DNA from: XYD12-FULL-36-8 sp964613805
GTDB taxonomy: Bacteria; Bacteroidota; Ignavibacteria; Ignavibacteriales; Ignavibacteriaceae
Assembly (NCBI GenBank): GCA_964613805.1
Contig: CAZTJF010000012.1
Location: 54,733 to 118,732 of the forward strand
Length of the DNA: 64,000 bases
Direction of reading: 5' to 3'
Under the pieces are notes generated by a model. It was given only the letters and a program-made list of their open reading frames with translations, had not been told where the DNA came from and did no database searches. Positions 17,423-25,729 of this stretch are shown here, in pieces (within the stretch, counting starts at the first letter, position 1; every line of letters starts with the position of its first letter). The translations under genes were made by a program, and so were the position numbers.

Positions 17423-17447
17423 AAAAAGGCGTCCTGTTGGACGCCTT
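17423..17447 (-). terminator. rho-independent terminator of the RRM gene
   Basis: On the minus strand AAGGCGTCC and its complement form a perfect 9-bp stem (17426-17434 with 17439-17447) with loop AACA, followed by five T residues. It lies 25 bases after the stop of the RRM protein. Confidence 0.85.
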
Positions 17448-17471
17448 ATCGGAAAGCATAAAATCTATATT

Positions 17472-17723
17472 TTAACTACGCGGTTTAGCTTCATTAACTA
17501 CGATATTTCTACCATTTAATTCCGAATTATTCAATGCTTTAATAGCATTGTTAGCTGCTGTGGTGTCTTCCATTTCAACGAATCCGAAACCTCTTGATCT
17601 GCCGGTTTCACGATCTGTAACAACTTTGGCTGAAACAACCTCACCGTGTTCCTGAAAAACTGTTTGCAATGCGTTGTCATCAACTGACCAGGGAAGCGAT
17701 CCCACAAATAATTTAGTACTCAC
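17472..17723 (-). CDS. RNA recognition motif (RRM) protein
   Basis: An 83-residue single-RRM protein: RNP2 is KLFVGSLPW and RNP1 is RSRGFGFVEM, both complete with the aromatic RNA-stacking residues. Such short RRM proteins in bacteria are often cold-inducible and bind single-stranded RNA. The start is the GTG at 17723, because AGAGG lies about seven bases upstream and family members begin MSTKLFVG; a longer in-frame version from 17780 would run through the hairpin leader. A terminator follows. A stem-loop lies in the 5' leader (17756-17780). Confidence 0.9.
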   Translation of the reverse strand: MSTKLFVGSLPWSVDDNALQTVFQEHGEVVSAKVVTDRETGRSRGFGFVEMEDTTAANNAIKALNNSELNGRNIVVNEAKPRS

Positions 17724-17755
17724 TAAAGAACCTCTAAAAAAAATTAATAAATAAA

Positions 17756-17780
17756 TTGTCCGGCTTATACCGGGCGACAA
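17756..17780 (-). promoter_or_regulatory. stem-loop in the RRM leader
   Basis: TTGTC...GACAA (17756-17760 with 17776-17780) and the inner CGG/CCG pairs form a possible hairpin about 35 bases upstream of the RRM start. It could be a cis-regulatory structure such as a cold-sensing leader; evidence is only the fold. Confidence 0.3.
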
Positions 17781-17805
17781 AGATATGGAGAATACTCCGT
17801 TTAAC

Positions 17806-18627
17806 CTAATTATCTTTTACTTTTTCCGAGAGTATTTTTTGCAGCAACCCGACTTCATTAATTAAACTTTTAAGCTCTGTATAAGGAATCACTATTTCGG
17901 TAGGTCCCATCGCATATGGAGCAATTTCATACGAATTGAAATAGAAAATAAGCCCATCGTTTTTTATTCCGAAATTTTCATTAAGCGAAAACTTGCCTTC
18001 TTCAAACCAAAAACCCGCTTCCTCGAGATTCGTATCCAGTGTAAGTCTGTTATTCTTTCGGAATATTCTTTCTGCAATACTATTTAATTCCTTTTCGTAA
18101 CCCGGGTTCAATAAATCCAGCAAAGTTAATTTCTTGCCATCTTGCGAATTGAAGTTTGTAAAGTAAGTTCCGGACATGCCATGCGCTCCGCCGGTGAAAT
18201 GATAAAATTCGGATTGAAAAGAAACTATCGAGTGATTGTTAAAAATAATGGATACTGTGTTGTTTAATTCCCACCCGATTCTATAATCCAGGGGTTCGCT
18301 TTGAACGCTTTTATAATCACTAAAGAATAGTTCTGCCATTTCATCAAGCGATTTTACTTTCTGCTCATGAAAATAATTACCAAGCAGTGTTCCTCTTACA
18401 TGACTTGTTAAGCTGTCTCTTACAGCTTCGTTAAAAGCTTGTTTGACTTCAGGATAATAAAGGGAGATTTTCGCACAGCTCACATCTAAAGTATCACATT
18501 TACCAAATTTTTTTTCAAACTTTATCATCGTGTATTTGATTGCATAATCTCTATCCGGATTTTTTGAACAGCCGATAATCAAAAGCAATAATAATATGCC
18601 AGCAAATTTTATCGGGGGTTTTCCCAT
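17806..18627 (-). CDS. DUF3298-type lipoprotein
   Basis: A 273-residue lipoprotein: the signal peptide ends in a lipobox LIIGC (Cys20). The mature region contains a DUF4163/DUF3298-like domain, seen as FYHFTGGAHGMSGTYFTNFNSQDGKKLTLLDLL, the region shared with RsiV and PdaC-type proteins. In those families it binds or processes cell-wall material, but no catalytic centre is evident here. It is divergent from the TIGR02453 gene. Confidence 0.75.
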   Translation of the reverse strand: MGKPPIKFAGILLLLLIIGCSKNPDRDYAIKYTMIKFEKKFGKCDTLDVSCAKISLYYPEVKQAFNEAVRDSLTSHVRGTLLGNYFHEQKVKSLDEMAELFFSDYKSVQSEPLDYRIGWELNNTVSIIFNNHSIVSFQSEFYHFTGGAHGMSGTYFTNFNSQDGKKLTLLDLLNPGYEKELNSIAERIFRKNNRLTLDTNLEEAGFWFEEGKFSLNENFGIKNDGLIFYFNSYEIAPYAMGPTEIVIPYTELKSLINEVGLLQKILSEKVKDN

Positions 18628-18770
18628 TTCCTCACCATTGATATTTTAAGATGCACAAATATACTTTCAACAGCATGCAGATTAAAATCTTTTTAATTGA
18701 GATTACATTTTCTATTTTATTGTTGTCTTCTTTCAATAATATAAATAATGTTTTTTATCGAGTTAAATTT

Positions 18771-19460
18771 ATGAAAAGCGATTTTCCAAAATGTGCCGCC
18801 GAGTTTCTTGGCAAACTTTCCCGCAATAACAATAGAGAGTGGTTTGAGAATCATCGAAAAGAATACAAATCAATGTTTCTTGAGCCAGCCCAAGAATTTA
18901 TAATTGAAATGGGAAGTAAGCTTCAATCAATTAGACCGAACATTCTTGCTATTCCAAAAGTTGATAAGTCAATTTTTAGATTACATCGAGATGTTCGTTT
19001 CAGTAAAGATAAACTTCCGTATAAAACCAATTTGGGAGTTTTATTTTGGGAGGGCGATGACAAAAAACTTGAAAGCTCGGGATTTTATTTTCACATCGAA
19101 CCCAAATACTTTTTCATTGGCGGTGGAACTTACCTTTTTTCCAATGATATGCTCAAAGTATACCGCGAAGCTTTGAGCGATAAAACAGCAAGAGAACAGA
19201 TCGTCTCCACAATTAAAAAAATTAAAAAGCTGGGCTATGAAATGGGCGGACGGCACTTTAAGCGGCTCCCAAAAGGATTTAGCGATGATTTGCCAAATAA
19301 GGAGCTTCTGCTTCATAATGGATTGTACTGCTACCTTGAAAGCAAAAACATTAGGGAACTTAAGCCCAAAACGATCGTTGACTATTGCTTCAAACATTTT
19401 AATACAATGCTGCCAGTTCATTCCTGGCTGGCAGATGTGCTTCCCTTGTTCAGAGAATAA
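18771..19460 (+). CDS. TIGR02453/DUF2461 family protein
   Basis: A 229-residue protein of the DUF2461 family, of unknown biochemical function. Typical features are FLGKLSRNNNREWFENHRKEYKSMFLEPAQEFI near the start and SIFRLHRDVRFSKDKLPYKTNLGVLFWEG in the middle. I start at ATG 18771 because family members begin a few residues before this motif; the longer frame from 18651 would add a hydrophobic leader that the family lacks, but I cannot exclude it. It precedes a frameshifted exported-protein gene. Confidence 0.85.
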   Translation: MKSDFPKCAAEFLGKLSRNNNREWFENHRKEYKSMFLEPAQEFIIEMGSKLQSIRPNILAIPKVDKSIFRLHRDVRFSKDKLPYKTNLGVLFWEGDDKKLESSGFYFHIEPKYFFIGGGTYLFSNDMLKVYREALSDKTAREQIVSTIKKIKKLGYEMGGRHFKRLPKGFSDDLPNKELLLHNGLYCYLESKNIRELKPKTIVDYCFKHFNTMLPVHSWLADVLPLFRE

Positions 19461-19489
19461 TTATTCCAACCACTAATAAGGATTACGCA

Positions 19490-19974
19490 ATGAGTCTTCT
19501 CAAATTAATTGCATTATTTTTTTTACTGCTGTTTTCAATTCCTCTATGCGCGCAAGAAAACAAACCGTATCTAAATCTTGAACAGCGGAAGCAAGAATTA
19601 ATTGATACAGATACCCAATTTTCTAAACTCTCCGAGGAAAAGGGATTAAATGAGGCATTTCTTTTTTATATCGCTGATGATGGTGTCTTACTGCGTCAAA
19701 CTAGTTTCCCTGTTAAAGGCAAAGAACTCATAAAAAAAAATTCTTTTCGGACCCAGATTCAGAGTACACATTAACTTGGTCGCCTATGTATGCAGATATT
19801 GCTGAGTCAGGGGAGCTTGGATACACTTATGGCACTTACGAATTTAGAACAATAGATCCGGATGGAACTCCATTTATAGGTAAAGGCACTTACGTTTCCA
19901 TTTGGAAGAAAGATCAATTTGGAAATTGGAAGTTCGTTTTAGATACAGGCAACGAAGGATTGGAGCCGAAATAA
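19490..19974 (+). pseudogene. SnoaL/DUF4440-like exported protein, frameshifted
   Basis: An exported protein (signal peptide ending PLCAQ) whose reading frame breaks at a run of nine A (19732-19740). Upstream the frame ends GKELIKK; reading one base later, the sequence continues FFSDPDSEYTLTWSPMYADIAESGELGYTYGTYEF to 19974. With a ten-A or seven-A run both parts would join, giving about 160 residues of a nuclear-transport-factor-like (SnoaL/DUF4440) fold. This is either a real frameshift, a homopolymer sequencing error or slippage; the parts look otherwise healthy. AAGGA precedes the ATG. Confidence 0.75.
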
Positions 19975-20060
19975 ATGTTGCTTAGTATTACAAAAATACG
20001 AGTGTATACTTTCCTACATTTCACGACCCGTAAATTTTAATAATTTAAGAAGAAGTAAAA

Positions 20061-20432
20061 ATGAAACCGTTTATCATTCTGTTTTTATATGCAGCAATTC
20101 TGTTGTCCTCCGGGCTTGGTCAAGATTCTTTTTCTCAGGTAAAAAAAGAAAAAATTAAAGGGGAGGTAAAGAAAGAAGAGACAAAGAAGTCAGAAATAAA
20201 AAATGAATCGAAAGATGAAGTGGCGGGGAAAACCGAAGATGGAAAGATGGTTTATGTTGGACCAAAAGGCGGATTCTATTATTTAACTTCTGGTGGCAAC
20301 AAAAGCTACATTAAAGAGAGTGAGCTTGTTGGTGCAAAAATCGTTGGTAAAACAAAGGACGGCAAAAATATTTACGAGGGTCCTCGGGGTGGTCGTTATT
20401 ATTATAATTCAAGCAACGAAAATCTTACATGA
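20061..20432 (+). pseudogene. exported protein with two PBCV basic adaptor-like repeats, 3' frameshift
   Basis: A 123-residue exported protein: signal peptide, then a Lys/Glu-rich linker (KKEKIKGEVKKEETKKSE), then two copies of a short motif DGKMVYVGPKGGFYYLTSGG and DGKNIYEGPRGGRYYYNSS, as in the PBCV-specific basic adaptor family. The second repeat is cut off at NENLT. Inserting one G near 20419 restores GKSYMKKN and a stop at 20443, so the present end is probably a single-base deletion. Function unknown. Confidence 0.65.
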
Positions 20433-20456
20433 AGAAGAATTAGCTTTTATCATAAA

Positions 20457-20497
20457 CCCAATTTCTCTTTTCGCACTTATATAGCAAAGAAATTGGG
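20457..20497. terminator. hairpin between convergent genes
   Basis: CCCAATTTCT (20457-20466) pairs perfectly with AGAAATTGGG (20488-20497). It sits between the convergent genes ending at 20432 and 20529 and could serve both as a weak terminator; no clear T tract follows on either side. Confidence 0.4.
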
Positions 20498-20528
20498 CTT
20501 GTTGTTGGCTCTGATTGTTAACTGGCGT

Positions 20529-20981
20529 TTACAGAAGATGTTTTAATATTTCACTTCGAAAAGAAAATATATCATTAATTTTTTTCGAAATAATCAATCT
20601 ATTTGCAATTCTTCCAAAAACTCCAAATGGAACCGCATAACTCACAATATCTTCCATTTCAATCCCATTTTTGGTTTCCGTAAAAATATGCTGATGATGC
20701 CAGAATTTATATGGACCGAATCTCTGTTCATCAACAAAAAAGTATGGCTCGCGAACATGAGTAATCTCAGTTACCCAAGTTGTTGGAATATTGAGAAGAG
20801 GTCGAACAAAGTAAGATATTATCATTCCCGCATACATTTTACTATCAAGCTGAGAGGTGACCTCAAAATTCAGCCATGCTGGAGTAATTTTAGAAAGGTT
20901 GTTGGGATTAGAAAAAAATTCCCACGCTTTATAGATGGAAATTGGTAAACGCTGCTTTGCTTTGAATTGGTATACTTTCAA
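20529..20981 (-). CDS. SRPBCC (START-like) ligand-binding protein
   Basis: A 150-residue protein with the SRPBCC/polyketide-cyclase fold: AKQRLPISIYKAWEFFSNPNNLSKITPAWLNFEV, then a WVTEITHVREPYFFVDEQ...KFWHHQHIF strand pair. Proteins of this subgroup (COG4276-like) have no known ligand. The chosen TTG start at 20981 has AGGA about nine bases upstream and begins close to the conserved strand; a longer reading from 21035 is also open. Confidence 0.75.
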   Translation of the reverse strand: MKVYQFKAKQRLPISIYKAWEFFSNPNNLSKITPAWLNFEVTSQLDSKMYAGMIISYFVRPLLNIPTTWVTEITHVREPYFFVDEQRFGPYKFWHHQHIFTETKNGIEMEDIVSYAVPFGVFGRIANRLIISKKINDIFSFRSEILKHLL

Positions 20982-21073
20982 TTGAACTTTTCCTTTAGTG
21001 AGTGAATGATTATATGGAAACCAATTCGTTAACAATAATCACATAAGAAAAATTCCAATCATTGGTTTTGCAG

Positions 21074-21478
21074 TTAATTGCTTTTTAGAATTACTGATTT
21101 TAAACCCAAATATTTTTCAAGTGGAAGGAAATCTTTATCATTATGGAGAAGGGTAAGGTCAGTCTCAATACAAAAAGTACCTATAATAACATCTATGGTT
21201 TTTCGAATGGTGATGCCCCTCTTTCTAAGAGTTCTAAAATTATCAGCACTCTTTATTGCTATTTCTTCTCCGCATATAGTAAGACAAGGAAATGAGCTAA
21301 GTACATTTTTGGCAGTTTCATAATCCTTGTCAACTCTAAACCCTTGTAAAACCTCAGTTAAAATATAATCTCCGATAACTAATATCTCTTTTCCCAACAG
21401 TTCATCTAATTTTTCAGCTTGCCAATTTTCTATTCCATTGAAATAGTCTATCAACACTGAAGAATCAACAAATATCAA
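21074..21478 (-). CDS. vapC: VapC-type PIN-domain toxin
   Basis: A 134-residue PIN-domain endoribonuclease. The acidic active-site residues are all visible: Asp5 (IFVDSSVL), Glu42 (ILTEVLQGF), Asp96 (TIDVIIG) and Asp114/Asp116 (HNDKDF). VapC toxins cleave tRNA or rRNA when released from VapB. The start overlaps the end of the antitoxin gene by four bases. VapC family assignment is firm; the specific RNA target is not. Confidence 0.92.
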   Translation of the reverse strand: MIFVDSSVLIDYFNGIENWQAEKLDELLGKEILVIGDYILTEVLQGFRVDKDYETAKNVLSSFPCLTICGEEIAIKSADNFRTLRKRGITIRKTIDVIIGTFCIETDLTLLHNDKDFLPLEKYLGLKSVILKSN

Positions 21479-21669
21479 GCGTCTCTCCTCATTTCATCCA
21501 GGTTACCTTCCCATTTTATTTTACCCTTCAAACGCTTGAGTTTTCCCTGGTTTTTCACTCGCACTAACAATCTTAATGCTTCTTCGACAACTTCTTTTTT
21601 AGTGCTTAACCCGGAGGTTTTAAGAGCAATTGACATAAGTTTATCATCAATTACAATATTGGTCCTCAT
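21475..21669 (-). CDS. vapB: VapB-type antitoxin
   Basis: A 64-residue antitoxin with an N-terminal ribbon-helix-helix or similar domain (MRTNIVIDDKLMSIALKTSGLSTKKEVVEEALRLL) and a C-terminal toxin-wrapping tail ending MRRDA. ATG at 21669 is preceded by GGAG at a good distance. It neutralises VapC and, with it, represses the operon through the palindrome just upstream (21688-21716). Confidence 0.9.
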   Translation of the reverse strand: MRTNIVIDDKLMSIALKTSGLSTKKEVVEEALRLLVRVKNQGKLKRLKGKIKWEGNLDEMRRDA

Positions 21670-21687
21670 GTTTTTCTCCAATTAAAT

Positions 21688-21716
21688 ATGTGTATAATCA
21701 ACCGCAATATACACAT
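21688..21716. promoter_or_regulatory. vapBC operator palindrome
   Basis: ATGTGTATA (21688-21696) and TATACACAT (21708-21716) form a perfect 9-bp inverted repeat with an 11-base spacer, 19 bases upstream of vapB. This is the expected place and shape for the VapB or VapBC binding site that autoregulates the operon. Confidence 0.75.
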
Positions 21717-21742
21717 TATTTTAAAACATTATATCGCATATA

Positions 21743-22819
21743 TTAATTAACTCGGGCATTACTATTTTCCGAGTTATTATTCACATACAACGTTTGTGTT
21801 GGATACGCAAACCATATTCCTCTCTTTTCAAATTCCTCATAAATGTTAAGATTTATTTTTTGCTGAACTTCCATGAATTGAATATAGTCTTTATCAAGAA
21901 CAAAATATACAAACTCAAAGATCAAACTGAAGTCTCCATAGCTTGCAAAGTGAGCGCGGCTAAACTCGGCTTTTTGCTCACTCATAATAATATTTTTCAC
22001 GATGTCAGGAATTTCTTTCAGCTTTTCGGAACTTGTTTGATAAACAACTCCAATACGAAAAACTATTCTGCGTTTTTCTAATCTTTTAAAGTTGTGAATT
22101 CTCGAATTAGTAAGATCCGAATTAGAAATTATTAGCTGCTCACCGCTCAATGCCCGAATTCGTGTGGTTTTAATCCCAACGTGTTCTATTGTTCCAGCTT
22201 TATCAGCCACAGTAATATAATCACCTATTTCAAATGGGCGATCAAACAGAATAACAAAGTAACTGAAAAGATCTCCCAAAATAGCTTGTGCGGCCAGAGC
22301 AATTGCAATACCGCCAATTCCTAACCCGGCAATAACAGCCGAAACCCTGAATCCAAGATTATCTAAAACGAAAACAAAGCCGAGAGTCCAAATAACAAAC
22401 GAAATTATTTTTGATATTCCTCTCAATTGCTTCTGTTTGTGCTCGTCGCCGCCTGTCCTTGTTACAAATGCTTTTAAAGAATAGATAATTATTGAAGAAA
22501 TTGATCGTAAAACAAAAAAGGTGAAAATGACTACCGAGGCAACCTCAAAATATCTTTCAAGACGTTTATCGAGATTTAAGGATTTGACTGCAACAAACAG
22601 TGCGAGAAAATATAAAAGCGGAATAATGTTTTTTTCTATTCCTCTAACTATAAAATCATCAACGGTTGTTTCTGTTTTTTCAGCCCATTTTTTCAAACGT
22701 TTCACCACTATTTTGTCAACGACACTAATTAGTACTATGCCGATTAAAAAAATTCCGAGAGCCGTCAAATAAGCAGCAATGCTGTTGCCGTAATAAACTT
22801 GATTAAGAAAGTTTTGCAT
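21743..22819 (-). CDS. MscS-family mechanosensitive channel
   Basis: A 358-residue small-conductance mechanosensitive channel. There are four hydrophobic segments in the first ~190 residues, and the pore-lining helix region is followed by the canonical beta domain GDLFSYFVILFDRPFEIGDYITVADKAGTIEHVGIKTTRIRALSGEQLIISN. Such channels open under membrane tension during osmotic down-shock. A short C-terminal tail of Asn/Ser residues ends the protein. Confidence 0.9.
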   Translation of the reverse strand: MQNFLNQVYYGNSIAAYLTALGIFLIGIVLISVVDKIVVKRLKKWAEKTETTVDDFIVRGIEKNIIPLLYFLALFVAVKSLNLDKRLERYFEVASVVIFTFFVLRSISSIIIYSLKAFVTRTGGDEHKQKQLRGISKIISFVIWTLGFVFVLDNLGFRVSAVIAGLGIGGIAIALAAQAILGDLFSYFVILFDRPFEIGDYITVADKAGTIEHVGIKTTRIRALSGEQLIISNSDLTNSRIHNFKRLEKRRIVFRIGVVYQTSSEKLKEIPDIVKNIIMSEQKAEFSRAHFASYGDFSLIFEFVYFVLDKDYIQFMEVQQKINLNIYEEFEKRGIWFAYPTQTLYVNNNSENSNARVN

Positions 22820-22857
22820 TATTTTTCTCCAGGGTGTTTTTCGTAAACATAAAAATT

Positions 22858-23265
22858 TTAAACGGAATATTTTTTAATTATCTCTTCAGGTATTCGGACT
22901 GGTTTTCCTGTATTTTTTGATATCATCGTGTAAAGCAGATAACCTTCAGCGGCAACCTTATTGCTGTCCTTTTTGACAATCCAAAATTTAACCTTTGTTT
23001 GCGCACCATTTACAGAATCAACTTGTGTTTTCACTACTATTCTATCATTAAGTTTCAATGCCCGCTTATATTCTATATATGTCGCGCTGACAACCCAATT
23101 ATAATCTAATTTATGAAACTCGCTCATTGACATTTTATAATCTTTTTGCATTTGGTCATATCTTGCCGCAAGAACAAAATCCAAATACTTAGTGTTATGA
23201 ACATGCGCGTTCATATCAATGTCGTCAGGGCGAATTACTATTTCAGATTCGAATATTGAGTACAT
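22858..23265 (-). CDS. 4HBT-type acyl-CoA thioesterase
   Basis: A 135-residue hotdog-fold protein. The catalytic region FESEIVIRPDDIDMNAHVHNTKYLDFVLAARYDQM carries the Asp and His-Asn residues typical of YbgC-like thioesterases, which hydrolyse acyl-CoA or acyl-ACP thioesters. The substrate chain length is not readable. It sits directly upstream of the MscS gene on the same strand (38-base gap). Confidence 0.85.
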   Translation of the reverse strand: MYSIFESEIVIRPDDIDMNAHVHNTKYLDFVLAARYDQMQKDYKMSMSEFHKLDYNWVVSATYIEYKRALKLNDRIVVKTQVDSVNGAQTKVKFWIVKKDSNKVAAEGYLLYTMISKNTGKPVRIPEEIIKKYSV

Positions 23266-23342
23266 TTTTTAATTGTTTCTATCTGCTTAATAACAAAAAT
23301 AATAATTGTAGAGATAAGATTGCCTGCAGAAAGTTTTAAAAT

Positions 23343-23376
23343 AAAAAATCCGACACCGGTTAAGGTTGTCGGATTT
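23343..23376 (-). terminator. rho-independent terminator of the pilin-like operon
   Basis: On the minus strand AAATCCGACA (23367-23376) pairs with TGTCGGATTT (23346-23355), with an inner CC/GG pair, followed by six T residues. It lies about 26 bases after the last gene of the three-gene operon (stop at 23402). Confidence 0.85.
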
Positions 23377-23401
23377 ACAAATCAGGGGATTTATTAAAAG
23401 C

Positions 23402-24619
23402 TTATTCGTACCAGGAAACGATTTCAAAGCCGCCTGTTCCTGGATATGCGGGAGGATAAGTAACTAAAAATCTCTCATCATACATATAGCTTTTTGAAAA
23501 GCCAGCAGTAATTTTCGTTCCGCTGAATGTTCCTACTGCCCCTCTTGTATTTTGAATAATTCCACCAAGCAGGTTAATGGTTCCACTTACAGGCCGTTTG
23601 TCATAATTTTCCGCACCAAAGCTTCCCTTCTCACAAAATATTGTTGCATCTATCTTTACATTGCTGTTGTTTGCTGCATTGTCTGTTATTATCACATTAT
23701 TTTTAGATACTATCCCAAGTACATCTGTTGAGTTTGGATTTGTTAATGGATTTGAGTTGTACTTTATATCATCATCAATATAAATGCTTCCTTTATTTTT
23801 GGGACCAGATACAGCAACCGTGTATTGACCTTTAACCGTTCCTTGTAATCTTACCGCTAATGGATCTTTAATAAAAATCACACCGTTAGGAGCTAAGGAT
23901 TGTGCAGAATAAGTTGATATGGCTCCTTTAAATGAGTATTTAATTTTGATAGAATCAGAAACGAAATAAAGATATACTGTATCCTTCCCTTCGATTTTAT
24001 GGCCGTCTTTATCAGCTTCTGTTTCAATTTGATTTGTAACATTAAGTGGAATGGATATGTCAAGACCAGACTCAAAGCCGCCCAGAAACTGTGGTTTGTC
24101 TGTTTTATTTTTTTTACTGAGACCCTTAAGCGTGCTTGTCTTACCATAAAAGACAGGTGTTCCATCAACCCTTAAATAGTCTTGGGTGTGGAAAGGTCCC
24201 CAAACAGTGTCCTTAGACATCCAATAAATGCTGCTTCCCTCGCTTGTTGAGTAATAAGCAAATTTTGAGAATTTACTTGGCATTAAAACAACCTCTACAG
24301 TTTGCTTCATTGTTTGATATTCGCCCACAGAAGTAATTTTACGAGTATTTGTATATGCATCTAAAATCTCTACTTTAACATTTAATTTTCCGCCCTTGTA
24401 ATCTAAATTAGTATATCCTTTTTTCCAAGTTTGGTCCAAAAACATTTCGTTGGCTGCAAGATTGGCTCCGCTAACTGCTATTTCATGGGCATAATTTTCA
24501 ACATAATAATCAACATAATTTGATACCGCACGGGTTGAAACATTTCCCAAGTTGTATTCAACAATAAGAAAAATCAAGCTGAATCCAGCCACCACAAATA
24601 ATGTTGCTTTTCCTACCAT
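23402..24619 (-). CDS. exported pilin-operon protein of unknown function
   Basis: A 405-residue protein with an N-terminal hydrophobic segment (MVGKATLFVVAGFSLIFLIVEYNL) and a large extracellular-looking beta-rich body (SSIYWMSKDTVWGPFHTQDYLRVDGTPVFYG, then VNTGTINLLGG near the end). Organisation resembles PilX/GspK-type minor pilins, which also have a large body after a pilin-like helix, but no canonical prepilin peptidase site is present. The start has AAGGAGAT upstream. It is the third gene of the operon 25729-23402. Confidence 0.65.
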   Translation of the reverse strand: MVGKATLFVVAGFSLIFLIVEYNLGNVSTRAVSNYVDYYVENYAHEIAVSGANLAANEMFLDQTWKKGYTNLDYKGGKLNVKVEILDAYTNTRKITSVGEYQTMKQTVEVVLMPSKFSKFAYYSTSEGSSIYWMSKDTVWGPFHTQDYLRVDGTPVFYGKTSTLKGLSKKNKTDKPQFLGGFESGLDISIPLNVTNQIETEADKDGHKIEGKDTVYLYFVSDSIKIKYSFKGAISTYSAQSLAPNGVIFIKDPLAVRLQGTVKGQYTVAVSGPKNKGSIYIDDDIKYNSNPLTNPNSTDVLGIVSKNNVIITDNAANNSNVKIDATIFCEKGSFGAENYDKRPVSGTINLLGGIIQNTRGAVGTFSGTKITAGFSKSYMYDERFLVTYPPAYPGTGGFEIVSWYE

Positions 24620-24632
24620 CTTTATCTCCTTC

Positions 24633-25232
24633 TCATCTATTCTTTAAGTTTCTTGCTACCAATCTTATCTGCCGCCAAAATACCTGCGAGTATTTTTGAT
24701 CATATGCTTCAATGTCTTCGACTGCAACATCAACCTGAATTGTATAAATACCTCCAAGTGCTGCGATCGGCGGTGTGATAATGTCTTTATCAACATCATA
24801 ATACACAAGCTTAAATTGAGTTACACCAAGATTTATCTTCACTGGTTTTTCGTTGTTGATTACGCGATATAAAAACCTGTCTCGCGGATTTGCCGTATAA
24901 ATTAACTCTGATGTTGGACCAATGTAGTAATAAATTGTATCAACAGTTCCATCTTTATCAACATCGGTTAAAAATTTAATTTTATCTGAGTCTGCCAAAA
25001 TAATTGCTTTAGACGGGTTTGGTATTTTTTTCCAATCTGCACAATATCCAATCTTTCTAAAATCGTTTTCTAAAACTCTAACTACGGCGGCAATATTCTG
25101 CTGAATTGTTAGATCACCGGTTTTATTATATGTGCTTTCGGTTGCACGATCTGACAATCTGAATAATGTTATCATTAGAATGCCGCCAATAATCATTGAG
25201 CCCATTATATCGAGTATAACATTTGTTCCCAT
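24633..25232 (-). CDS. PilW/GspJ-like pilin-operon protein
   Basis: A 199-residue protein with an N-terminal hydrophobic helix (ILDIMGSMIIGGILMITLFRLSDRAT) followed by a beta-rich head: IAAVVRVLENDFRKIGYCADWKKIPNP, KFLTDVDKDGTVDTIYYYIG, and a paired VNLGVTQFKLVYYDVD. The order helix then LENDFRKIGY is characteristic of PilW/GspJ minor pilins. It lacks the usual GF-T/S-x-x-E prepilin motif, so processing may be non-canonical. It lies 13 bases upstream of the following gene. Confidence 0.6.
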   Translation of the reverse strand: MGTNVILDIMGSMIIGGILMITLFRLSDRATESTYNKTGDLTIQQNIAAVVRVLENDFRKIGYCADWKKIPNPSKAIILADSDKIKFLTDVDKDGTVDTIYYYIGPTSELIYTANPRDRFLYRVINNEKPVKINLGVTQFKLVYYDVDKDIITPPIAALGGIYTIQVDVAVEDIEAYDQKYSQVFWRQIRLVARNLKNR

Positions 25233-25240
25233 AGTGTTTC

Positions 25241-25729
25241 TTACCTATAATACCAATAAGTGTAAATTGAGGACATTTGAACAGGGTTTGACATTGAGGA
25301 GCTCATTACCGTAACAGTGATACCTTTCCGCCAAGTGGGAGTAGAAGACTCTACATCTGGATTTGACATGCTAACATAAGTTACCTTACTTGTAACATAA
25401 AAAACCGCCGAAGGCATTGTTGAGTCAACTTTTACATAACCATTGAAATCGTCAAAGTCATCAAAATCCGGATATACTTCACCGCTTTCAGCTTTTAATG
25501 CAGTTGAAAGCTGATTAACATTATTAACGGCAGCACTAACTGTTTTAGTGTCAAAAGCTTTTCCTTTTGCTTCTTCAATCAGCGATGTGGCTAATGATGA
25601 GGCAAGTACATTAAATTTGGAATTGTACATAACATCATCACTCGTTAATACTGCGCGATTAAACCGCATCACCATTGCTGATAATAATATTAATGCTCCT
25701 AAAGCCATGAGCATTTGTCCTGTGTTCAT
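25241..25729 (-). CDS. PilV/GspI-like pilin-operon protein
   Basis: A 162-residue protein beginning MNTGQMLMALGALILLSAMVMRFNR, a hydrophobic N-terminal helix with no strong prepilin leader, followed by ASSLATSLIEEAKGKAFDT and a beta-rich C-terminal part ending WRKGITVTVMSSSMSNPVQM (a strand that recurs at the end of PilV-type pilins). It heads the three-gene minus-strand operon. Whether it is a pilin or a secretion pseudopilin is not decided by sequence. Confidence 0.55.
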   Translation of the reverse strand: MNTGQMLMALGALILLSAMVMRFNRAVLTSDDVMYNSKFNVLASSLATSLIEEAKGKAFDTKTVSAAVNNVNQLSTALKAESGEVYPDFDDFDDFNGYVKVDSTMPSAVFYVTSKVTYVSMSNPDVESSTPTWRKGITVTVMSSSMSNPVQMSSIYTYWYYR

